Positions 6,021 through 12,844 of a stretch of 12,844 nt of DNA are shown here, piece after piece. The position numbers and the translations under genes were made by a program. Origin of the DNA: DSNY01 sp016861185. GTDB taxonomy: Bacteria; Pseudomonadota; Gammaproteobacteria; Burkholderiales; Burkholderiaceae_F. The notes beneath the pieces were generated by a model. It was given only the letters and a program-made list of their open reading frames with translations. It was not told the DNA's origin and made no database searches. Positions within the stretch are counted from its first letter, which is position 1. Every line of letters starts with the position of its first letter. The stretch is taken from NCBI GenBank assembly GCA_030263275.1, contig SZOR01000126.1, positions 1 through 12,844 of the forward strand, written 5' to 3'.

Positions 6021-8108
6021 ATGTCGAATCCGTTCCCGCGCTTTGCGCTGCTGCCGGCCGTGCTGTTCGCCTCCGTGACGCTCCTCTCGCCGAACGCGGG
6101 TGCGCAGCCGCGCGCCGAGATGGACGGCAACAAGACGCTCGCGCCGTACTTCGTCGTCGGCAACGCCGAGCCGGGCGTCGACGCGCTGCCGCTGAAATCC
6201 ACGCAGGTCGACGTGAAGGTCAGCGGCGTGATCGCCGACGTGCGCGTCGTGCAGACCTATCGCAACGAAGGGACGGTGCCGATCGAGGCGCGCTACGTCT
6301 TTCCGGCGTCGACGCGCGCCGCGGTGTACGCGCTGCGCATGCGCGTGGCCGATCGCGTCGTCGACGCCGAGATCCGCGAGAAGCGGCAGGCGCGCCGCGA
6401 GTTCGACGCGGCCAAACGCGAAGGCAAACGCGCATCGCTGCTCGAGCAGCACCGGCCGAACGTGCTCCAGATGTCGATCGCCAAGGTGATGCCCGGCGAG
6501 ACGATCGCGGTCGACCTGCGCTACACGGAGACGATCGTCCCCGACGAGGGCGTCTATCGCTTCGTCTTTCCGACCGTCGTCGGTCCCCGCTACAACGGCG
6601 GGACAGCCCCTCACCCCAGCCCTCTCCCGCTGATGCGGGAGAGGGAGCGCGAGGACGGGACGCCGACCGAAAACCGCCGCGACGAAGCCTGGATCGCGCA
6701 GCCGACGCTGCGCAAGGGCGAACCGGCCAGGCACACGTTCGCGCTGAACGCGACGCTGGTCGCGCCGTTTCCGATCAAGGCGCTCGCCTCGCCTTCGCAC
6801 CCGTTCGCGATCGCGGGCGCGGGCACCCCGCGCGCGACCGCGAAGCTCGAAGCGAACGCCGCCCACGCCAACCGCGACGTGGTGCTCGAGTACCGGCTCG
6901 CGGGCGACGCGATCGAAGCGGGCGTGCTCGTACACGAAGGGCCCGACGAGAACTTCTTCCTCGCGCTGATCGAGCCGCCCGCGCGCGCGGCGCCGGACGA
7001 CATCGTTCCGCGCGAATACGTGTTCGTCGTCGACGTGTCGGGCTCGATGCACGGCTTTCCGCTCGCCACTGCGAAGACGCTGCTGCGCAACCTGATCGGG
7101 GGGCTGCGCCCGAGCGACACCTTCAACGTGATCCCGTTCGCCGGCGGCCATTCGCTGCTCGCGCCCGCTTCGCTGCCCGCCACGCCCGACAACATCCGGC
7201 AGGCGATCCGCTTCATCGACGGGCAGACGGGCGGCGGCGGCACCGAGCTGCTGCCCGCGCTGCGGCGCGCGCTGGCGATGCCGGCCGACACGGGCCGCGC
7301 GCGCACTTTCGTCGTCGTCACCGACGGCTACGTCACGATCGAAAAGGAAGCCTTCGAGCTCGTGCGCGCCAACCTCGGCCGCGCCAACGTCTTCGCGTTC
7401 GGCATCGGCTCGTCGGTCAACCGCCATCTGATCGAGGGGCTCGCGCGCGCGGGCAAGGGCGAGCCGTTCTTCGTGCTCAATCCGCAGCAGGCCGACGCCG
7501 AAGCCACGCGAGTGCGGCGGATGATCGAGGCGCCGGTGCTCACGCGCATCCGCGCGCGCTTCGAAGGCTTCGACGCCTACGACCTCGACACGCCGGGCAT
7601 TCCGGATCTGTTCGCGCAGCGGCCGCTCGTGCTGATCGGGAAGTACCGCGGCCCGGCCGCAGGGACTATCGAGATCGAAGGGCTCGCGGCCGGCGCCGCG
7701 GTGCGACTGCCGCTGCACGTCGCGCGCACGGCGCGCGGTGGCGACGAGACCAAGGCGTTGAAGTCGCTGTGGGCGCGCAGCCGCGTGGCACAGCTCGCCG
7801 ATCTGCAGAAGCTCGGCGAAGACGACGCGACGAAGCACGAGATCCTCGCGCTCGGGTTGAAGTATTCGCTGCTCACCGACTACACGTCGTTCATCGCGGT
7901 CGACAAGGTGATCGTCAATCCCGGCGGCGCGAGCACGGCCGTCGATCAACCGCAGCCGCTGCCGGAAGGCGTCGAGGAAACCGCGCTCGCCGCCGTGCCG
8001 AGCACGCCGGAACCCGAGTTCGCCGCGCTCGCCGCGCTGGCCGGTGCGCTGACCTGGTGGATGCGCCGGCGGCGCACGGCCGCCGCAAAGGAGGCCGGCC
8101 GTGAGTGA
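6021..8108 (+). CDS. VIT and VWA domain protein with PEP-CTERM-like sorting tail
   Basis: 695 residues from the ATG at 6021 (GGGAG site upstream). A signal peptide (about 1-28) leads into a VIT domain (about 50-190; QTYRNEGTVPIEARYVFP, REFDAAKREGKRASLLEQHRP in pieces). A von Willebrand A domain (about 330-500) has an intact metal site: DVSGSM from Asp338, Thr in GGGGTEL, and Asp in VVVTDGY. The LGLKYSLLTDYTSFIAVD motif shared with inter-alpha-trypsin inhibitor-like proteins lies near 615-635. The C-terminus has PEPEF (663-667), a short hydrophobic helix and MRRRR, the layout of a PEP-CTERM signal. The exosortase gene starts 8 bases before this gene ends, so this is the likely substrate. The arrangement parallels the sortase-linked VIT/VWA proteins of marine proteobacteria. 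Residues about 195-213 come from a palindromic repeat inserted in frame. The probable role is a surface or periplasmic adhesion or matrix protein. Confidence 0.88.
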   Translation: MSNPFPRFALLPAVLFASVTLLSPNAGAQPRAEMDGNKTLAPYFVVGNAEPGVDALPLKSTQVDVKVSGVIADVRVVQTYRNEGTVPIEARYVFPASTRAAVYALRMRVADRVVDAEIREKRQARREFDAAKREGKRASLLEQHRPNVLQMSIAKVMPGETIAVDLRYTETIVPDEGVYRFVFPTVVGPRYNGGTAPHPSPLPLMREREREDGTPTENRRDEAWIAQPTLRKGEPARHTFALNATLVAPFPIKALASPSHPFAIAGAGTPRATAKLEANAAHANRDVVLEYRLAGDAIEAGVLVHEGPDENFFLALIEPPARAAPDDIVPREYVFVVDVSGSMHGFPLATAKTLLRNLIGGLRPSDTFNVIPFAGGHSLLAPASLPATPDNIRQAIRFIDGQTGGGGTELLPALRRALAMPADTGRARTFVVVTDGYVTIEKEAFELVRANLGRANVFAFGIGSSVNRHLIEGLARAGKGEPFFVLNPQQADAEATRVRRMIEAPVLTRIRARFEGFDAYDLDTPGIPDLFAQRPLVLIGKYRGPAAGTIEIEGLAAGAAVRLPLHVARTARGGDETKALKSLWARSRVAQLADLQKLGEDDATKHEILALGLKYSLLTDYTSFIAVDKVIVNPGGASTAVDQPQPLPEGVEETALAAVPSTPEPEFAALAALAGALTWWMRRRRTAAAKEAGRE
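6606..6650. repeat. palindromic repeat inserted in frame in VIT/VWA gene
   Basis: A perfect 11-bp inverted repeat (CCCTCTCCCGC, 6620-6630, with GCGGGAGAGGG, 6635-6645) around a TGAT loop, preceded by CCCTCACCCCAG. This matches a widespread type of proteobacterial intergenic palindrome. Here it lies inside the coding sequence and adds an Arg/Glu-rich low-complexity stretch (PLMREREREDG) between the VIT and VWA domains without breaking the frame. Confidence 0.8.
8004..8075 (+). other. PEP-CTERM-like C-terminal sorting signal (coding)
   Basis: Codes for residues 662-685 of the VIT/VWA protein. TPEPEF is followed by about 13 hydrophobic residues (AALAALAGALTWW) and then MRRRR. This is the three-part motif, membrane helix and basic cluster recognised by exosortases. 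A short basic tail (TAAAKEAGRE) follows. In a classical PEP-CTERM signal the processing site is near the Pro-Glu-Pro. The segment just before it (residues about 640-661) is Pro/Glu-rich, like the usual linker. Confidence 0.75.
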
Positions 8109-9096
8109 GCTGAATGCACGGATCGGGCGGACGATGCAGGGACCGTTCATGGGGGTGTTGGTGCCCTTGGCCGAAGTCCCTCTCCCCAGGCATGGGGACC
8201 AGCCGGCAGGGCGCAGGACGCCACGCAATGGCGGCCCCGACCCCGGCGAAAGCCGGGGGAAGGGACGGGCCGCAGGCCCGCAGCGGCCTGGGGTGACAGG
8301 TTCGTTGCAGCGACTCTTTCACAGCGTACCCGCGGCGTGGCTCCTGCTCGCCGCGCTGCTCCTCGCGCTGTGGCCGCACTGGCGCTGGATGACCCGGCGT
8401 CTCACCGACGGCTCCGACGAACCGTGGGGCATCCTCGCGCTCGCAACGGTTGCCGTGCTCGTGTTTCGCGATCGCGCGCAGCTCGCGCTGCCTTCGCGCA
8501 ATGTGCTGATCGGTTCGGCCGCGCTCGCCCTCGCCGCGGCCGCGATCGAGCCCTTCGTTCCATCGCTCGTGGCCGCCGCGGTCGCGATGCTCGCGCTCGG
8601 CGTCTTTCTCGCGGGCGCGGCGCCGCAGCGCCCCGCCGCGCCGCTCGTCACGCTGTTGCTGCTTGCGTTACCGATCATCGCGTCGCTGCAGTTCTACTTC
8701 GGCTATCCGCTGCGGCTGGCGACCGCGCACGCGGCCGCGCCGCTGCTCGCGCTGGCCGGCGTAGACGTCGTGGCACGCGGCGCGGCCTTCGAGTTCGAGG
8801 GCAGCACGATCCTCGTCGATCCGCCGTGCGCCGGCATCGGCATGCTGTGGGTCGGCAGCTACACGGCCGCGCTGTTGTCGTATCTCAATGGCGCGACCGC
8901 GCGCCGCACGCTCGCCAACGGCCTCGTTGCCGCGGGCGCGGTGTTCGCGGCCAACGTGTTGCGCAACGCGCTGTTGTTCTTCCCCGAAAGCGGACTCGTC
9001 CGCGCGCCCGCGTGGGCGCACGACGCGATCGGACTCGCGGCGTTCGCCGCTGCGATCGTTCCGGTCGTCGCCTTCGTGCACGGGAGGCGCGCGTGA
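8101..9096 (+). CDS. exosortase (archaeosortase/exosortase family transpeptidase)
   Basis: 331 residues from the GTG at 8101, which overlaps the end of the VIT/VWA gene by 8 bases and has a perfect AAAGGAGG site six bases upstream. It is a multi-pass inner-membrane protein with about seven to eight helices. The family triad is present: Cys243 in PPCAGIGML, Arg288 in NVLRNALLFF and His307 in AWAHDAIGL. Exosortases cleave PEP-CTERM-type tails on the outer face of the membrane and pass the substrate to a further anchor. Only one candidate substrate is in view, the gene just upstream, so this looks like a dedicated system. I cannot assign a named Xrt subtype. Residues about 22-66 (RHGDQPAGRRTPRNGG and onward) are hydrophilic and come from repeat DNA. 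A GTG at 8293 (residue 65) would give a more usual N-terminus but has no ribosome binding site. Confidence 0.9.
   Translation: MSELNARIGRTMQGPFMGVLVPLAEVPLPRHGDQPAGRRTPRNGGPDPGESRGKGRAAGPQRPGVTGSLQRLFHSVPAAWLLLAALLLALWPHWRWMTRRLTDGSDEPWGILALATVAVLVFRDRAQLALPSRNVLIGSAALALAAAAIEPFVPSLVAAAVAMLALGVFLAGAAPQRPAAPLVTLLLLALPIIASLQFYFGYPLRLATAHAAAPLLALAGVDVVARGAAFEFEGSTILVDPPCAGIGMLWVGSYTAALLSYLNGATARRTLANGLVAAGAVFAANVLRNALLFFPESGLVRAPAWAHDAIGLAAFAAAIVPVVAFVHGRRA
8170..8300. repeat. composite palindromic repeat inside exosortase 5' end
   Basis: Three hairpins lie in a row: TCCCC / GGGGA (8183-8198), CCCCGGC-GAAA-GCCGGGG (8241-8258, perfect 7-bp stem with a GAAA loop) and GGGCC-GCA-GGCCC (8267-8279). 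The GAAA-capped hairpin resembles a common intergenic repeat of beta- and gammaproteobacteria. The segment sits between the first 20 or so codons of the exosortase gene and its first membrane helix, and keeps the frame open. The boundaries are approximate. Confidence 0.65.
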
Positions 9097-9650
9097 AAGT
9101 CCGGACCTTCTTCGTCGGCGCCTGCCTCGCCGCGGCGGTGTGGCCGGGGCTCGCTGCGTTCATCGCGCCTGGCGCAGGCGCGACGGATGCGGCGGCCCCG
9201 GCGGCCGGCGCTCGATCCGCGATCGAGTGGCCGACCCGCTTCCGCGGCAGGCCGCTGACCCAACTCGCGACCACGCCGGTCGAAGCGCGCTTCGCCGCGC
9301 GCTTTCCCGGCGCGGTCGCGCGCTTCGCGGTGGACGGCACCGACGAGGTGCTGATCGCGCGCCGCGTCACCCGCGCCACGCGGATGCTGCATCCGGCCGC
9401 CGACTGCTTCCGCGCGGTGGGCTACGCGGTGGCGTCGGCGCGCGCCGCGGTCGATGCCGACGGCGTGCGCTGGAGCTGCTTCGTCGCGGCGCGCGGCGGC
9501 GCGCGCCTGCGCGTGTGCGAGCGCATCCACGACGCGAAGGGCGGCGCATGGACCGATGCTTCGGCCTGGTACTGGGCCGCGCTCGCCGGCGGCGGCCCAT
9601 GGTGGGCGCTGACGGCGGTCACGCCGATCGATGCAGGAGTCGACGAATGA
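9093..9650 (+). CDS. EpsI-like exosortase-associated protein
   Basis: 185 residues from the GTG at 9093, which overlaps the exosortase stop (GTGA). A GGGAGG site lies upstream (9082-9087). The N-terminus has a signal peptide or anchor (about residues 4-25). The rest is a single periplasmic domain with the features FRGRPLTQL, LHPAADCFRAVGY, RWSCFVA and RLRVCERI. Cysteines lie at residues 105, 129 and 142. Size, position after an exosortase and the Pro-x-x-x-Cys-Phe segment recall EpsI (DUF3485) proteins, which accompany or are fused to exosortases and have no established biochemical role. Sequence similarity by eye is limited, so the name reflects context more than motif. It is translationally coupled to its neighbours on both sides. 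Confidence 0.65.
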   Translation: MKVRTFFVGACLAAAVWPGLAAFIAPGAGATDAAAPAAGARSAIEWPTRFRGRPLTQLATTPVEARFAARFPGAVARFAVDGTDEVLIARRVTRATRMLHPAADCFRAVGYAVASARAAVDADGVRWSCFVAARGGARLRVCERIHDAKGGAWTDASAWYWAALAGGGPWWALTAVTPIDAGVDE

Positions 9651-10993
9651 ACGGACACTGGAAACGCGCGCGCTGGATCGCGCTCGGCGCGGCCCTCGGC
9701 GTGCTGCTGCTCGCAGCCGCGGTCGCCACCGTCGTCGCCGCAAGCGGCGTGCTCGCGGCGCGCCCGGGCGACTGGACGGTGCCGCTCGTCCTGGCGCGCC
9801 GGCACGCGATCGACCTCAACGTTCCCGGCCTGCTGCGGCTGGCGACCACACCGCTCGCGCTGCGCGCGCTCGACGGCTTCGAGAAGTCCACGTCGTTCGG
9901 CCGGCTTCGCTTCGCGCGCGTGCAGGATGCGCTGGTCGTCGAGTGCCGGCCGTGCCGGATCGAACACCCGCGGCTGGCCAGCCAGGCGCTCGTATTGCCG
10001 TCGGCCGAACTGCGGCTCGCGCGCCGGCGCGGCGCGGAGAGCAACCGCCTCGACGGCCGCCTCGCAGCGGGCGACGTGCGCGTCGACTTCGTCGCCACGC
10101 TGCGCCCGCACGGCATCGACGTCGAGTGGGCGTTGCCGGCGACCGAACTCGCCGCACTGCTGCGGCCGTTCGGCGACGCGATCCCCGAGCAGCGCCACGC
10201 GCGCATCGAAGGCACGCTTGCCGCGCGCGGCGCGCTCGCGCTGCCTGCGCTGCGCGGCAACGCGCAGCTCCGATGGGACGGCTTTTCGGTCGACGGGCTC
10301 AACACCGCGCAGTACGCGTGGGGCGGCTTCCGCCACGCGTGCCGCGGCGCCGACGGCACCGCGCGCTGGATCGCCAGCGGCGACGGCGAGCGTGGCTGGA
10401 TCGCGCTCGACGCGCTGGGCGCGTGGCTTCCCGCCGCCGTGCTCGCCGCCGAGGACCAGCGCTTCCACGAGCACGCGGGCATCGACCGCGTCGAACTGGA
10501 CGCGGCGCTCGCCGCTTTCGATGCGGGCGGCGACGAGTTGCGCGGCGCGAGCACCCTCTCGCAGCAGCTCGCGCGCACGCTGTTCACCGGCGGCGAACGC
10601 ACGCTCGCACGCAAGATCCGCGAAACGCTTTACGCGGTCGAGATGGAACGCACGCTCGGCAAGGCGCGCATCCTCGAGCTGTACCTGAACACGGTCGACT
10701 GGGGGCCGGGCATCTGCGGCGCGCGTGCGGCCGCGCGCGCCTACTTCCGTAAGGCGCCGTCGAAGCTGAACCCGCTCGAAGCGGCCTGGCTCGCCGGCAT
10801 CCTGCGCAATCCGCACGAAGCGCACGCGCGCGAATTCCGCCGCGGCGCGCCGGAACTGGAGCGCGCGATCTGGGTGCTGTCGCAGATGCGCTCGCTGCCC
10901 AGGCGCGAACGCGAGCGCTGGGCGCGCCGGCCGCTCGCGTTCGCGCCCGAACGCACAACGTCGGCCGCGCCGCGTGCGCTGGCTGCGCGCTGA
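9647..10993 (+). CDS. family 51 peptidoglycan glycosyltransferase with novel N-terminal domain
   Basis: 448 residues from the ATG at 9647, overlapping the previous stop (ATGA). AGGAG lies about eight bases before the start. An N-terminal membrane anchor (about 10-36) is followed by about 200 residues of unrecognised, probably beta-rich, sequence with a CRPC pair, then a GT51 domain (about 255-420). The GT51 motifs are all present: AAEDQRFHEHAGID with catalytic Glu269, GASTLSQQLARTLF, RKIRETLYAVEMERTLGKARILELYLN, and GICGARAAARAYF. These enzymes polymerise lipid II into glycan strands outside the inner membrane. There is no transpeptidase domain, and the protein is about twice as long as ordinary monofunctional transglycosylases (about 240 residues). 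As the last gene of the exosortase cluster it suggests that cell-wall synthesis is tied to display of the VIT/VWA protein. It ends four bases from the convergent ATPase gene. Confidence 0.88.
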   Translation: MNGHWKRARWIALGAALGVLLLAAAVATVVAASGVLAARPGDWTVPLVLARRHAIDLNVPGLLRLATTPLALRALDGFEKSTSFGRLRFARVQDALVVECRPCRIEHPRLASQALVLPSAELRLARRRGAESNRLDGRLAAGDVRVDFVATLRPHGIDVEWALPATELAALLRPFGDAIPEQRHARIEGTLAARGALALPALRGNAQLRWDGFSVDGLNTAQYAWGGFRHACRGADGTARWIASGDGERGWIALDALGAWLPAAVLAAEDQRFHEHAGIDRVELDAALAAFDAGGDELRGASTLSQQLARTLFTGGERTLARKIRETLYAVEMERTLGKARILELYLNTVDWGPGICGARAAARAYFRKAPSKLNPLEAAWLAGILRNPHEAHAREFRRGAPELERAIWVLSQMRSLPRRERERWARRPLAFAPERTTSAAPRALAAR

Positions 10994-10997
10994 CGAT

Positions 10998-12844
10998 TCA
11001 GGCCGCGGCTTCGGCGCGGTATAGCCAGCCGCGCCGCACCGCCCACTTCTCGGCTTCGACCGCGAAGTACACGAGCGCGGCCAGCGCGAGCGCGAGCGCC
11101 AGTTCGCGCGGCGCGAGCGGCGCGGTCTTGAACGGCACGTTCAGCCACGGTACGTACAGGATCGCGAACTGCACCGCGAGCGTGGCGCCGACGGCGAGCA
11201 GCAGCCAGCGGTTGGCGAAGAAGCCGCGCGCGAGCGTGGCTCGGATCTCGATGCGGATCGCCAGCACGTGCGCGAGCTGCGCGAACGCCAGCACCGTGAA
11301 GCACAGACTCGCGGCCACACGGTGGTCGCCGCCGCTCGCCGCCTGACCCCACGCGTACGCGAGCAGCGACACCGCGCCGATCAGCAGCCCCACCCAGACC
11401 ACGTGCTGCCACAGGCCGCGCGCGAACAGCGACTCGTCGCGCGGCCGCGGCGGGCGCCGCATCACGTCGGGTTCGGCCGGTTCGGCGGAAAGCGCCACGC
11501 CGGGCAGACCGTCGGTGACGAGGTTCACCCACAGGATGTGGATCGGCGCCAGGGGCAGCGGCAGCCCGGCGAAGGGCGCGAGGAAGATCGTCCAGATCTC
11601 GCCGGCGTTGCCGGTCAGCGCGTAGCGCACGAACTTGCGCACGTTGTCGTAGATGCGCCGCCCCTCGCGCACCGCGCGCACGATCGTCGCGAAGTTGTCG
11701 TCGAGCAGAACGATCGCCGCGGCCTCGCGCGCGACGTCGGTGCCGGCGAGCCCCATCGCCACGCCGATGTCGGCGCGCTTGAGCGCCGGCGCGTCGTTGA
11801 CGCCGTCGCCGGTCATCGCGACGCATTCGCCGCGCGCCTGCAGCGCCTCGACGATGCGGATCTTCTGCGCCGGATCGACGCGCGCGTAGACGCGGATCGC
11901 TTCGATCCGCGCGGCCAGTTCCGCATCCGACAGCGTCGCCAGCTCGCGCCCGGTCATCACCTGCGACGGTTCGTGCGCGATGCCGACGCGGCGCGCGATG
12001 GCGAGCGCCGTGGCCGGATGGTCGCCGGTGATCATCACCGGCGCGATGCCGGCGCTGCGGCATTCGGCCACCGCCGCCGCGGCGTTCTCGCGCGGCGGGT
12101 CGAGCAGGCCGATCAGTCCGAGCAGCGTCAAGTCCGCGTCGAGTTCGCCGTCGCCGTGCACGCGCTTTTCCGCGAACGCGAGCACGCGCAGGCCGGCGGC
12201 GGCCAGCGCTTCCGCCTCCGCGCGCCAGACGTCCGCAAGCGGCTCTTCGCCGGTGGCGCCCGCCTGCCGCACGCACAGCGGCAGCACCGACTCCGGCGCG
12301 CCTTTGACGATCGCGATCGACTCGTGGCCGATGCGATGCACGGTCGTCATGCGCTTGCGCTCCGAATCGAACGGCAGCTCGCCGACGCGCGGCGCCTTTG
12401 CGCGCCAGCGCTCGGCATGCACGCCGCCGCGCTGCGCGGCTTCGAGCAGCGCGACTTCGGTCGGGTCGCCCGCGAACGCGCCGCCGGGGCCGGGCTGCGC
12501 GTCGTTGTTCAGCGCCGCGGCGCGCAGCAGGCGCTCCTGCGCGGGCGCGCTCGCCGCTTCGATGCGCTCGACGCGCATCCGGTTCGCGGTCAGCGTGCCG
12601 GTCTTGTCCGAGCAGATGAAGGTGACCGAGCCGAGCGTTTCGACCGCGGGAAGCCGGCGGATCAGCGCGGCCTCGCGCGACATGCGGTAGGCGCCGACCG
12701 CGAGCGCGATCGCGACCACCGCCGGCAGCGCCTCCGGGATCGCGGCGACCGCCAGGCTCACCGCGGTCAGGAACATCGCGAGCGCCGCTTCGCCGCGCGC
12801 CATGCCGACCGCGAAGATCACCGCGCAGATTGCGAGCACCGCGT
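10998..12844 (-). CDS. P2A-type cation (probably Ca2+) transporting ATPase, N-terminus beyond window
   Basis: The minus-strand frame is open from the right edge to the TGA at 10998. The first ATG-like codon in view is internal, so about 615 C-terminal residues are seen and the N-terminal part with the actuator domain is missing. The visible order is membrane helices M3-M4 with IPEALP, the phosphorylation motif SDKTGTLT (phospho-Asp codon at 12606-12608), nucleotide-binding KGAPESV, the hinge TGDGVNDAPALKRADIGVAMG, and the M5-M10 bundle. Residues equivalent to the Ca2+ ligands of SERCA are kept: Glu in PEALP, Asn and Glu in TGNAGEIW (M5), and Asn, Thr and Asp in WVNLVTDGLP (M6). This points to Ca2+ or a similar divalent cation rather than heavy metals. 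The gene converges on the exosortase cluster and is probably unrelated to it. Confidence 0.92.
   Translation of the reverse strand, partial: AVLAICAVIFAVGMARGEAALAMFLTAVSLAVAAIPEALPAVVAIALAVGAYRMSREAALIRRLPAVETLGSVTFICSDKTGTLTANRMRVERIEAASAPAQERLLRAAALNNDAQPGPGGAFAGDPTEVALLEAAQRGGVHAERWRAKAPRVGELPFDSERKRMTTVHRIGHESIAIVKGAPESVLPLCVRQAGATGEEPLADVWRAEAEALAAAGLRVLAFAEKRVHGDGELDADLTLLGLIGLLDPPRENAAAAVAECRSAGIAPVMITGDHPATALAIARRVGIAHEPSQVMTGRELATLSDAELAARIEAIRVYARVDPAQKIRIVEALQARGECVAMTGDGVNDAPALKRADIGVAMGLAGTDVAREAAAIVLLDDNFATIVRAVREGRRIYDNVRKFVRYALTGNAGEIWTIFLAPFAGLPLPLAPIHILWVNLVTDGLPGVALSAEPAEPDVMRRPPRPRDESLFARGLWQHVVWVGLLIGAVSLLAYAWGQAASGGDHRVAASLCFTVLAFAQLAHVLAIRIEIRATLARGFFANRWLLLAVGATLAVQFAILYVPWLNVPFKTAPLAPRELALALALAALVYFAVEAEKWAVRRGWLYRAEAAA

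Noticed and set aside
4983..8228. 1081-codon open frame on the minus strand opposite the VIT and VIT/VWA genes
   Set aside because: Its translation is Arg/Gly/Asp-rich low-complexity sequence without domains. It is the shadow of GC-rich codon use in the real plus-strand genes, which carry signal peptides, domain motifs and ribosome binding sites.

Overview
This is a GC-rich chromosomal window, most likely from a betaproteobacterium. That placement rests on a DUF1840 protein, a 41-residue ribosomal protein bTHX, a CreBC two-component pair and several families of small palindromic intergenic repeats. No tRNA, rRNA, CRISPR array, transposase or phage gene was seen.

Layout. The left edge carries, on the minus strand, ribosomal protein bTHX with its terminator and the start of a small lipoprotein gene that runs off the window. 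On the plus strand follow a 61-residue membrane protein, a DUF1840 protein, and a membrane-bound GGDEF diguanylate cyclase whose reading frame is broken near 1920. Then come the response regulator creB and the sensor kinase creC. The gaps before creB and before creC are both filled by related repeat elements with heptamer-rich ends, in opposite orientation. After creC a 246-base gap holds another small repeat and a perfect match (5092-5107) to the CreB recognition site TTCAC-N6-TTCAC.

That site lies in front of a tight five-gene cluster (5208-10993). The genes encode a secreted stand-alone VIT-domain protein, a large VIT + von Willebrand A protein ending in a PEP-CTERM-like sorting tail, an exosortase with its Cys/Arg/His triad, a small EpsI-like exosortase-associated protein, and a family 51 peptidoglycan glycosyltransferase with an unusual N-terminal domain. 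The last four genes overlap their neighbours by 4 to 8 bases, so this is almost certainly one transcript. My reading is that it is a dedicated, single-target exosortase system placed under CreBC cell-envelope control, with a cell-wall polymerase in the same operon. In other proteobacteria CreBC (or BlrAB) responds to envelope and beta-lactam stress, so a cell-wall-linked output fits.

The right end is a convergent minus-strand gene for a P2A-type (Ca2+-like) cation ATPase, cut by the window edge. It ends four bases from the stop of the glycosyltransferase gene. Repeat sequences have also been absorbed in frame into two genes of the cluster: the VIT/VWA protein (around 6606-6650) and the N-terminus of the exosortase (around 8170-8300).
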